Shown here: in pieces, positions 1-5,216 of the stretch
Layout: every line of letters starts with the position of its first letter
How positions within the stretch are numbered: the stretch's first letter is position 1
From: Paracoccaceae bacterium
GTDB lineage: Bacteria; Pseudomonadota; Alphaproteobacteria; Rhodobacterales; Rhodobacteraceae
Direction of reading: 5' to 3'
Assembly (NCBI GenBank): GCA_025458985.1
Contig: JALORM010000156.1
Span: forward strand, 1-5,216
DNA: 5,216 nucleotides
Position numbers and translations under genes: made by a program
Notes under the pieces: model-generated
What the model saw: the letters and a program-made list of their open reading frames with translations, nothing else
What the model was told of the DNA's origin: nothing
Database searches by the model: none

Positions 1-1305
1 TTGCTGGCCATCGTCGCCGGCGGCACGCTCCTGGCGGTTCTGGTCAGCGTCCTTCTCGCCCGGTCGGTCACGCGGCCGCTCGGACAGCTGACACAAGCCA
101 TGCAACAGGTGGCCGCGCGCGACTATGCCCGCGAGATCGAGGGCCGCGACCGCGCCGACGAGATCGGCACTCTGGCGCGCAACCTCGCCGACTTCCGCGA
201 CCAGCTTGCGGCCAGCGACCGGGCGGCGGAGGAGCGCGAGCTTGCACGGGCCGAGCAGGCCCGCGTGGTCGAGCGACTGGGCGAAGGCCTGCGTGCGCTG
301 GCCGACGGCAACCTCTCGCAGACGCTCGATACCGCCTTCACCGAGGACTACGAGCAGCTGCGGGTCGACTTCAACGCCACCATCGACACGCTGAACGAGG
401 TGCTGCGCTCGCTCGTCGGCAACGCCGAGGAGATCCGGTCCCGCGCCGAAGAGATCAGCGGGTCCTCCGACGATCTGTCGAAGCGCACCGAGAACCAGGC
501 CGCCACCTTGGAAGAGACGGCCGCGGCGCTTGACGAGCTGACGGCCAGCGTCCGGTCGGCCGCCGACGGCGCCGCCGAGGTGGAAAGCGTGGTCATCGAG
601 GCCCGCGCCGAAGCCGAGCAGAGCGGGCTGGTTGTGCGTGAGGCGGTCACCGCGATGTCCGAGATCAAGCGGTCGTCCGACGAGATTACCCAGATCATCG
701 GCGTGATCGACGACATCGCCTTCCAGACCAACCTGCTGGCGCTGAACGCCGGTGTCGAGGCGGCGCGCGCCGGGGATGCGGGTCGTGGCTTTGCGGTGGT
801 GGCCTCGGAGGTGCGCGCCCTCGCCCAGCGCTCGTCGGAGGCCGCCAAGCAGATCAAGACCCTGATCGGCGGCAGCGCCGAGCAGGTCGAAAGCGGGGTG
901 GCGCTGGTCGGCCGCGCCGGCGAGGCGCTGTCGAGCATCGTCGGCCGCGTCGCCAACATCGCCGGGCTCATCAGCTCGATCGCGGCCGGCTCGCGCGAGC
1001 AGTCCGTCGGGCTGAGCGAGATCAACGTCGGCGTCACCCAGCTGGATCAGGTGACCCAGCAGAACGCCGCGATGGTCGAGGAAGTGACCGCCGCGAGCCT
1101 GATGCTCAAGCAGGAGGCCGCGGCGCTCTCGCAGCTGGTCTCGCGCTTCCGCCTTGCGGATGGCGGACCCAACGCAGGCGCCGGGCTGCTGCGCTTCCCC
1201 GAGCCGGCGACCGCGGGCCGCGCGCCCGCGAGGAAGGCGGAAGGCCCCGAACCCCGGTCGCCGCGCCGCGCGGCCGCGAACGAAGGCGTCTGGCAGGACT
1301 TCTAG
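1..1305 (+). CDS. Methyl-accepting chemotaxis protein, 3' part (N-terminus outside window)
   Basis: Transmembrane chemoreceptor that relays ligand binding to the CheA/CheW array. The window holds the last 434 residues. Residues 1-20 are a hydrophobic helix, the second membrane segment. Residues 21-73 are a HAMP domain with the conserved Pro26 and a DEIG motif at 53-56. Residues about 84-136 resemble a second HAMP-like unit, common in alphaproteobacterial receptors. The signalling hairpin spans about 145-385, with the highly conserved tip at 237-272 (DIAFQTNLLALNAGVEAARA). Methylation-helix 1 reads ENQAATLEETAAALDEL at 164-180, and the partner helix has VTQQNAAMVEE at 351-361. A Pro/Ala/Arg-rich linker of about 45 residues ends in VWQDF, matching the xWxxF docking pentapeptide. 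The first codon is TTG, but the true start must lie upstream because a ligand-binding domain and first membrane helix are missing. cheB follows after 42 nt on the same strand. The family is certain; the ligand is unknown. Confidence 0.96.
   Translation: MLAIVAGGTLLAVLVSVLLARSVTRPLGQLTQAMQQVAARDYAREIEGRDRADEIGTLARNLADFRDQLAASDRAAEERELARAEQARVVERLGEGLRALADGNLSQTLDTAFTEDYEQLRVDFNATIDTLNEVLRSLVGNAEEIRSRAEEISGSSDDLSKRTENQAATLEETAAALDELTASVRSAADGAAEVESVVIEARAEAEQSGLVVREAVTAMSEIKRSSDEITQIIGVIDDIAFQTNLLALNAGVEAARAGDAGRGFAVVASEVRALAQRSSEAAKQIKTLIGGSAEQVESGVALVGRAGEALSSIVGRVANIAGLISSIAAGSREQSVGLSEINVGVTQLDQVTQQNAAMVEEVTAASLMLKQEAAALSQLVSRFRLADGGPNAGAGLLRFPEPATAGRAPARKAEGPEPRSPRRAAANEGVWQDF
1288..1302 (+). 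other. C-terminal adaptation-enzyme tether VWQDF
   Basis: The last five residues of the receptor, VWQDF, fit the xWxxF pattern of the C-terminal pentapeptide (NWETF in E. coli Tar/Tsr) that binds CheR and helps recruit CheB. It lies at the end of a flexible linker, where the family places it, and the stop codon follows directly. Binding by this organism's CheR or CheB is inferred from the pattern. Confidence 0.7.
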
Positions 1306-1337
1306 GTCCCGCCAGACCATACCTGCCAGCCAAGGAC

Positions 1338-1342
1338 GGAGG
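1338..1342 (+). promoter_or_regulatory. Ribosome binding site of cheB
   Basis: GGAGG, inside the purine-rich stretch AAGGACGGAGGGG, ends five bases before the GTG at 1348. It supports that GTG as the cheB start, and the product from there begins MRILLAETDP, as expected for the first strand of a receiver fold. Confidence 0.75.
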
Positions 1343-1347
1343 GGCAC

Positions 1348-2349
1348 GTGCGCATACTGCTTGCTGAGACCGACCCGGCCTTCCGCGCCGTCCTTCGGGA
1401 CAAGTTCGCCGCCGACCCAGGCCTGCGTCTGACCGACGAGGCGGGCGACCTCAGCGCGGCCTACCACGCGGCAGAGCATCGCCCGCCGCACCTTGTCCTC
1501 GTTGCGGCCGGGCTTGCCCGGCGGCCGGAGTTCGAGGTGATGGGCCTGCTTCTGCGCGCGCTGGCGATCCGCTGCCTCGTCCTGTACCGCGGCGCAGACG
1601 CGCGCGCCGGCGCCCAGGACAGCGCGCACCGCCTGGGCTGCGGCACGGTCGACGGCGACCTTCCCGCCGCCGCCTTCTGCACGGCGATCCGGGCGGGGTT
1701 CGGCGGGCGTCCAAGTGCACCCGCCCAGGCCGCGCGGGGCGCCAGCGGCGGCGGATTCCGTGCGGGGCGCACGATCCTGATCGGGGCCTCGACGGGCGGC
1801 GTCGACGCGCTCCTCACGGTGCTTTCGGCCTTTCCGGCCGACTGCCCGCCGACGCTGATCGTGCAGCACACCGGTGCCGGCTTCAGCGGCGGCCTTGCCC
1901 GCCTCCTGGACAACTGCGTCGCGCCCAGCGTCGCCGAAGCCCGCGACGGCGAGGCGCTGGTGCCCGGGCGGGTGCTGATTGCTCCGGGGTCCGAGCGTCA
2001 CCTCGTCCTGATGCGACGCCGCGACCTCGTCTGCGGCCTCAAGGCCGGCCCGCCGGTGTCCGGGCACCGACCGTCGGTCGATGCGCTGTTCCTTTCCGCG
2101 TTGCCCGAGGCCGCGCGGGTCTCGGCCGCGCTGCTGACCGGCATGGGCCGAGACGGCGCCGAAGGACTGACCCGGCTGCGGCAGGCGGGATGCCGGACGA
2201 TCGGCCAGGACGCTGCGACATCGGTCGTCTACGGCATGCCGAGGGCCGCACGCGACATGGGCGGCGTCGCGATGGAGCTGCCGCTCGCGGCCATCGGCGC
2301 AGCCCTTCTCGACCAATGCAGAATGCAGACGCAGGTGCAGGCAACATGA
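1348..2349 (+). CDS. cheB: CheB-type protein-glutamate methylesterase with degenerate receiver domain
   Basis: Cytoplasmic chemotaxis adaptation enzyme of 333 residues; CheB hydrolyses receptor glutamyl methyl esters and can deamidate receptor glutamines. The C-terminal domain (about 141-325) is complete. The nucleophile is Ser148 in GASTGG, His174 sits in VQHTGAGF and Asp269 in TGMGRDGA, and the family blocks HRPSVDALF (240-248) and SVVYGMP (292-298) are present. A Gly/Ala-rich linker (about 122-140) joins it to an N-terminal receiver-like domain (1-121). That domain keeps the fold pattern but not the chemistry: the usual DD pair is Glu7-Thr8, the phosphoacceptor Asp position is Ala53 (LVLVAAG), and the conserved Lys falls at about Asp104. 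The catalytic half is probably active without phospho-control. The start is GTG with a GGAGG site. The stop overlaps the cheD ATG (ATGA), so translation is probably coupled. The CheB call is firm; loss of phosphorylation is inferred from alignment by eye. Confidence 0.93.
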   Translation: MRILLAETDPAFRAVLRDKFAADPGLRLTDEAGDLSAAYHAAEHRPPHLVLVAAGLARRPEFEVMGLLLRALAIRCLVLYRGADARAGAQDSAHRLGCGTVDGDLPAAAFCTAIRAGFGGRPSAPAQAARGASGGGFRAGRTILIGASTGGVDALLTVLSAFPADCPPTLIVQHTGAGFSGGLARLLDNCVAPSVAEARDGEALVPGRVLIAPGSERHLVLMRRRDLVCGLKAGPPVSGHRPSVDALFLSALPEAARVSAALLTGMGRDGAEGLTRLRQAGCRTIGQDAATSVVYGMPRAARDMGGVAMELPLAAIGAALLDQCRMQTQVQAT

Positions 2350-2897
2350 GCTACACGTCGCAACCCGCGCGGATCCCAGGCCAACGCATCGAGCCGGTCG
2401 TCCAGGGCGAATACAAGATCTCGTCCGATCCCACCGTGGTCCTCTCGACGGTACTCGGTTCCTGCGTCGCGGTCTGCCTCTACGACACCGAGGCCCGGAT
2501 CGGCGGCATGAACCATTACCTCCTTGCCGTCGGCGGAACGCCGGGCTCGCGCGAGGTGAAGTACGGCGCCATGGCGATGGAACTGCTGGTCAACGGCCTG
2601 CTGAAGGCCGGCGCCAACCGGCGGCGCCTGCAGGCCAAGCTGTTTGGCGGTGCCCGTGTCACCGCGTCCTTCGCGAGCATCGGAGAAGCCAACGCCCGCT
2701 TCGGGCGGGAGTTCCTCGATCGGGAAGGCTTCGAGATCCGGGCCGAGAGCCTGGGTGGCACGAACGCCCGCCGGGTCCATTTCCATCCGGCAAGCGGCGC
2801 CGCATGGCTGATGGTCGTGCCCAGCTCGGCCGTCGCGTCGGAAAAGCCGCCGACCGAGATCCCGGTGCGGCCGCCGTCCCAGGTCACCCTGTTCTGA
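2346..2897 (+). CDS. cheD: Chemoreceptor glutamine deamidase CheD
   Basis: CheD converts specific glutamines on receptor methylation helices to glutamate, which sets receptor activity and creates methylation sites; in some bacteria it also partners the phosphatase CheC. The product is 183 residues, within the usual range. The catalytic core reads LSTVLGSCVAVCLYD at 33-47, giving nucleophile Cys40, then His57 in GGMNHYLL, 17 residues later as in characterised CheD proteins. The third residue of the Cys-His-Thr set would be Ser34 or Thr35. Other family blocks are KYGAMAMELLVN (72-83), KLFGGA (98-103), and ARRVHFHPASG (141-151). The ATG at 2346 was chosen because it overlaps the cheB TGA as ATGA and gives a normal CheD N-terminus; the frame stays open upstream to an ATG at 2190, but that would add 52 Arg-rich residues lying entirely within cheB. 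The local Shine-Dalgarno is weak, consistent with coupling to cheB. It is the last gene of the + strand cluster. Confidence 0.95.
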   Translation: MSYTSQPARIPGQRIEPVVQGEYKISSDPTVVLSTVLGSCVAVCLYDTEARIGGMNHYLLAVGGTPGSREVKYGAMAMELLVNGLLKAGANRRRLQAKLFGGARVTASFASIGEANARFGREFLDREGFEIRAESLGGTNARRVHFHPASGAAWLMVVPSSAVASEKPPTEIPVRPPSQVTLF

Positions 2898-3143
2898 CGC
2901 CGCTGCCCTGCGGATCGTGCCTGCGCTTGCGCCCCGGAAGCAGCCTCGGCAGCGGCATGCCTTTCCTCTGCTCTTGCCAAGCGCTTCCTGAGCCCGCGCC
3001 GGGCGCCGGGGCGGCTCCGCCCGATCGCCGGACCAGGCTGCGGGGACCGGCGAGCCGGCGCGCTTTGTCTGCGGCCCCTGGCCCCGCCGATGCCGATCGC
3101 CCCGCGCCCAACCACAACCGCGGGGGCCGGCACATCCGCCCCG
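2898..3143. other. Convergent intergenic region, no gene seen
   Basis: These 246 bases separate the ends of cheD and the transporter gene. No credible coding frame, tRNA or known element was seen. It holds GC-rich inverted repeats: a weak one at 2948-2961 (GGCA, 6-nt loop, TGCC, then TTTCCTCT), a 6-base repeat GGGCGG/CCGCCC at 3009-3022, and a 7-bp stem at 3100-3125. None has a real U-run, so termination of both convergent transcripts may be Rho-dependent or hairpin-assisted. Confidence 0.6.
3100..3125 (-). terminator. Possible transcription terminator hairpin after the transporter gene
   Basis: CCCCGCG (3100-3106) pairs perfectly with CGCGGGG (3119-3125) around a 12-nt loop, beginning 18 nt beyond the transporter stop codon. 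There is no T-tract on either side, so it is at best an atypical terminator or a 3'-end stabilising hairpin. In such GC-rich DNA a chance stem is also possible. Confidence 0.3.
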
Positions 3144-4304
3144 TCAGGGCCGCCTCAGCGCCAGAAGCGCCAACGTGGCGAGCACGCCAATACCGGCTGT
3201 GAGCCAGAGGGCCCCGAGGCCCCAGGCCGCAAGCGCGGCGCCGAAGGCCAGCGGAGCCGCTGCCTGGAGCACCCGGGCCGGTGCGTTCAGCCACCCCAGC
3301 CGCCGCCCGTAGCCCGCCGCGCCGAACAGCGCGAGCGGAAGCGTGCCCTTGGCGATGGTCAGGATGCCGTTGCCGGCCCCGTGCAGCACCGCAAAGCCGT
3401 AGGCGGCCGGGCTGCCGAAGGCGACGAGGCAGAGCGCGGCCAGCGGGTGGGCCGAGGCTGCAAGCCGGGCCATGAGAAGCGGATGCACCCGCCGCAGAAG
3501 CCCGAACTCCACGACCCGCGCGGCGACCTGCGCCGGGCCGATCAGCGAGCCCGCCGCGATCGCGACTGCCGTACTGGCCCCGGCCGCCTGCAGGAGCCCC
3601 GGAAGATGCGCCGCCATCGCGGTGGAGTTGAACCAGCTTGCCGCGAAGACGAAGGCCAGGAGCCACAGGGCGAGGCGCGGCGGCGGCGCGCCCGGATCGT
3701 CGGCGACCTCCTCCGCAACGGGCTGCGCGGCGCCGCCGGGGAGGATCGCGTTCAGGGGCAGGGCAACGCAGAGGTGGACAAGAGCCCATCCGAGGCACGC
3801 CTCGCGCCAGCCCCAGGTCGCCAGCATCAGTCCGGACAGCGGCCAGCCCACGGTGCTGGCGAAGCCGGCAATCAGGGTGATTCCGGTCATCGGCCCCCGC
3901 GCCTCGCGCCCGTAGATCCCGGCCAGCGTGGCGAACCCCGCCTCGTAGAGGCCAAGGCCCATGCCCAGGCCCATCACGGCCCAGCCTGCGAAGAGAACCG
4001 CGGGCGAGGGGGCCGCCGCCAGAACCCCCAGCCCGCAGGCGAAGACCAGGTTGGACAGCATCAGGACGCCCCGCCCCCCGGTCCGGTCGATCCGCGCCCC
4101 GGCCCAGGGCCCGACGAGGGCAGAGAGCGCCATCGCCATCGAGAAGGCACCGAACACCCAGACGGGCGACAGGCCGAAGCTTTCGGCCATCGGCGCGGCA
4201 AGCACGGCGGGAATGTAGTAGCTGGCGGCGAAGCCGATGGTCTGCGCGACCCCAAGCGCGGCAACGACCCCCGCGCGCCGCGACGCTGGCAGCCTCAGCG
4301 CCAT
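3144..4304 (-). CDS. Major facilitator superfamily transporter, substrate unknown
   Basis: Inner-membrane secondary transporter of 386 residues, a normal length for a 12-helix MFS protein. Hydrophobic segments can be placed at about 12-33, 47-67, 78-98, 101-122, 138-162, 168-188, 211-232, 246-270, 278-298, 300-322, 340-362 and 364-384. A hydrophilic central loop at 190-210 (AEEVADDPG) separates the two six-helix halves. MFS motif A is visible between helices 2 and 3 as GARIDRTGGR (69-78). Helices 4-5 carry Gly-rich MGLGMGLGLYEAGF and TVGWPLSG. The ATG at 4304 is preferred because the hydrophobic N-terminus begins there; the open frame upstream to 4463 encodes only Arg/Gly-rich sequence. It has only a weak GGCGGG upstream, while a good GGAGG at 4347-4351 lies 12 nt before an in-frame TTG at 4334, a possible alternative start. 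A GntR-type gene lies 210 nt upstream on the same strand. Whether it imports or exports, and what, cannot be said. Confidence 0.9.
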   Translation of the reverse strand: MALRLPASRRAGVVAALGVAQTIGFAASYYIPAVLAAPMAESFGLSPVWVFGAFSMAMALSALVGPWAGARIDRTGGRGVLMLSNLVFACGLGVLAAAPSPAVLFAGWAVMGLGMGLGLYEAGFATLAGIYGREARGPMTGITLIAGFASTVGWPLSGLMLATWGWREACLGWALVHLCVALPLNAILPGGAAQPVAEEVADDPGAPPPRLALWLLAFVFAASWFNSTAMAAHLPGLLQAAGASTAVAIAAGSLIGPAQVAARVVEFGLLRRVHPLLMARLAASAHPLAALCLVAFGSPAAYGFAVLHGAGNGILTIAKGTLPLALFGAAGYGRRLGWLNAPARVLQAAAPLAFGAALAAWGLGALWLTAGIGVLATLALLALRRP

Positions 4305-4514
4305 GACGCGAGCCCGCCGGTCCGCGGCCCGCAAGGCCCCGCCGCGCCTCCTGCGATCGGCGCGGGCATCGGCATTCGTGCACCTGTCATGTCCAAATTG
4401 CCCCGGCCCCCGCTTCGCAACCGGACCACCCCACCGCCACCGTCTTCGTCCGGCAGATACCACGGCATCCCGCGTCGTGGCGACCGGACGCCCCGCACGG
4501 CAACCGCGCGGGGA
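4305..4514 (-). other. Regulator-transporter intergenic region
   Basis: The 210-base gap between the regulator stop and the transporter start is long enough for a promoter and operator. Its upstream end holds the strong hairpin at 4491-4513. The most A/T-rich patch lies around 4380-4402 (CAATTTGGACATGAC on the - strand), where a poor -35-like TTGGAC can be seen, but no convincing -10. No clear GntR-type operator such as TGGTNNNACCA was found. A 31-codon open frame (4295-4390) is discussed as a finding. Confidence 0.4.
4491..4513 (-). terminator. Strong GC hairpin directly after the regulator stop codon
   Basis: In the - strand transcript CCCCGCGCGG pairs with CCGTGCGGGG over 10 positions, nine Watson-Crick and one G-U, with a three-base TTG loop. 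It starts one base beyond the regulator's TGA. No U-run follows (CGTCCGGTCG), so it is not a textbook intrinsic terminator; it may act as a partial terminator, an mRNA 3'-end protector, or an attenuator that lowers readthrough into the transporter gene. Confidence 0.45.
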
Positions 4515-5210
4515 TCAGCCTGTGGCAGTCGCGCCGGCGGCACGGCGCATCCGCTCGAAGCTCATCGAGATATGCGCGCGCTGGATCAGCGCGGCCGCGT
4601 GCAGGTCGCCAATGCGCAGGGCGCGCAGGATGTCCTCGATCTCGCGGTCGAAGACCAGAACTTCGTCGGTCAGGTCGATCAACGAGGCGAAGACCGACTT
4701 CAGCCAGATCCGCGTCGTCTGGAAGTACAGCCTCTCGCTGATCTCGCGCAGCGGTTCGTTCGCGGTAAGCCTCAGCAGCGCCAGGAAGAAGTCCATGTTC
4801 AGCTGCGCGAACCGGCGCGGATCGGGCGCAGCTATCAGTGCCTTCGACCGGGCAGAGAGCGCCCGGAAATCCTCCCAGAGCGCATCGTCCGGCGGTACCG
4901 GGTCGAGCTTGCCGGTCAGCTCGGCCAGTTCCAGCCGCAGCCGGTAGGTCTGGGCCAGTTCGGCAATGTCGACATCGGTGACGAAAGTGCCGACGCCGTG
5001 GACCGACTGCAGCAGCCCCTCGCTTTCAAGCCGGGCCAGCACGCGCCTGAGCGGCGTCCGGCTGATGCCGAACTCGGCCGCCAGCGCCTCTTCCGACAAG
5101 CGCTCGCCCGGGGCGTAATCCAGAAGCACGATGCGGGTGCGGATCTCGTCGTGCATCCGCTCGAACCGGTTGCGCGCGCTGAGGGGGATGCCGGACGCTT
5201 CGAGGTTCAT
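4515..5210 (-). CDS. GntR family transcriptional regulator, FCD (FadR-like) subfamily
   Basis: DNA-binding regulator of 231 residues, typical for this subfamily. Residues 16-78 form the winged helix-turn-helix: APGERLSEEALAAEFGISRT at 33-52, the recognition-helix region RTPLRRVLARLESEGLL, then a wing at HGVGTFVTD (71-79). Residues about 83-222 form the helical FCD ligand-binding and dimerisation domain, with the conserved R..LE element at RLRLE (90-94) and a late ALRIGDLHAA...RAHI block. The usual metal ligands look mostly replaced: Asn138 and Phe142 stand in the Asp-x3-His motif and Ile191 replaces the next His; only His213 remains. Such proteins usually respond to small carboxylic acids and control neighbouring catabolic or transport genes. 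The transporter gene 210 nt downstream on the same strand is the nearest candidate target (inference). The ATG lies six bases from the window edge, so no ribosome site is visible and an upstream in-frame start cannot be excluded. Confidence 0.93.
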   Translation of the reverse strand: MNLEASGIPLSARNRFERMHDEIRTRIVLLDYAPGERLSEEALAAEFGISRTPLRRVLARLESEGLLQSVHGVGTFVTDVDIAELAQTYRLRLELAELTGKLDPVPPDDALWEDFRALSARSKALIAAPDPRRFAQLNMDFFLALLRLTANEPLREISERLYFQTTRIWLKSVFASLIDLTDEVLVFDREIEDILRALRIGDLHAAALIQRAHISMSFERMRRAAGATATG

Positions 5211-5216
5211 GGCGGC

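Noticed and set aside
1..3. TTG as a start codon for the chemoreceptor
   Set aside because: It is simply the first codon at the window edge and lies in a membrane helix; an MCP needs a preceding sensory domain and membrane segment.
348..1037. A 229-residue open frame antisense to the chemoreceptor
   Set aside because: The Ser/Ala-rich product mirrors the receptor's heptad pattern; the receptor frame is fully conserved and explains the DNA.
2190..2345. Upstream ATG as the cheD start
   Set aside because: It would add 52 Arg-rich residues from inside cheB that are unlike any CheD N-terminus; the ATG at 2346 with the ATGA overlap fits better.
2954..2961. Eight-base palindrome GGCATGCC as an operator or terminator core
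   Set aside because: It is too short to be meaningful in DNA of this base composition, cannot form a proper loop by itself, and is not repeated nearby.
2884..4383. A 499-residue open frame on the - strand, longer than the transporter frame it overlaps
   Set aside because: Its product is Arg/Gly/Ala-rich low-complexity sequence with no domain, while the overlapping 3144-4304 frame gives a clear 12-helix MFS protein. It is a by-product of high GC.
4305..4463. Longer N-terminus for the transporter starting at 4463
   Set aside because: The 53 extra residues are Arg/Gly-rich, contain no membrane helix or signal, and occupy the gap expected to hold control sequences.
4237..4947. A 236-residue + strand open frame across the regulator and the intergenic gap
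   Set aside because: It has Arg/Ser-rich composition and no recognisable domain, and it is antisense to a clear GntR/FCD gene.

Overview
The window is very GC-rich throughout, with G/C-biased third codon positions. Its protein sequences (the alphaproteobacterial style of the chemoreceptor signalling tip, and the CheB/CheD type) suggest an alphaproteobacterium, most likely in the Rhodobacterales (Rhodobacter/Roseobacter group). This placement rests on family resemblance only. No RNA gene, mobile element, CRISPR array or recognisable long repeat was seen.

Left part (1-2897, + strand): a chemotaxis cluster. It opens inside a methyl-accepting chemotaxis protein (MCP) whose sensory N-terminus lies before the window; the last membrane helix, HAMP region, full cytoplasmic signalling hairpin and a C-terminal xWxxF tether (VWQDF) are present. 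After 42 nt and a good Shine-Dalgarno comes cheB (methylesterase), then cheD (receptor glutamine deamidase), whose ATG overlaps the cheB stop as ATGA. The three products form a receptor-adaptation module: CheB and CheD both modify side chains on the receptor signalling helices, and the tether can dock adaptation enzymes. The main oddity is CheB. Its catalytic domain is intact, with Ser148, His174 and Asp269, but the N-terminal receiver domain appears to have lost the phosphoacceptor Asp, the conserved Lys and most of the acidic pocket, so control by CheA phosphorylation is unlikely.

Middle (2898-3143): a convergent intergenic region with GC-rich hairpins but no classical U-tract terminator and no gene.

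Right part (3144-5210, - strand): a GntR/FCD-type transcription regulator (4515-5210) followed, 210 nt downstream on the same strand, by a 12-helix major facilitator transporter (3144-4304). The regulator probably controls itself and/or the transporter, but substrate and ligand cannot be read from the sequence. Its FCD domain seems to lack most of the usual metal-binding residues. A strong GC hairpin sits directly behind the regulator's stop codon, so the transporter may have its own promoter or be partly uncoupled from the regulator. Nothing visible connects the chemotaxis half to the regulator/transporter half functionally.
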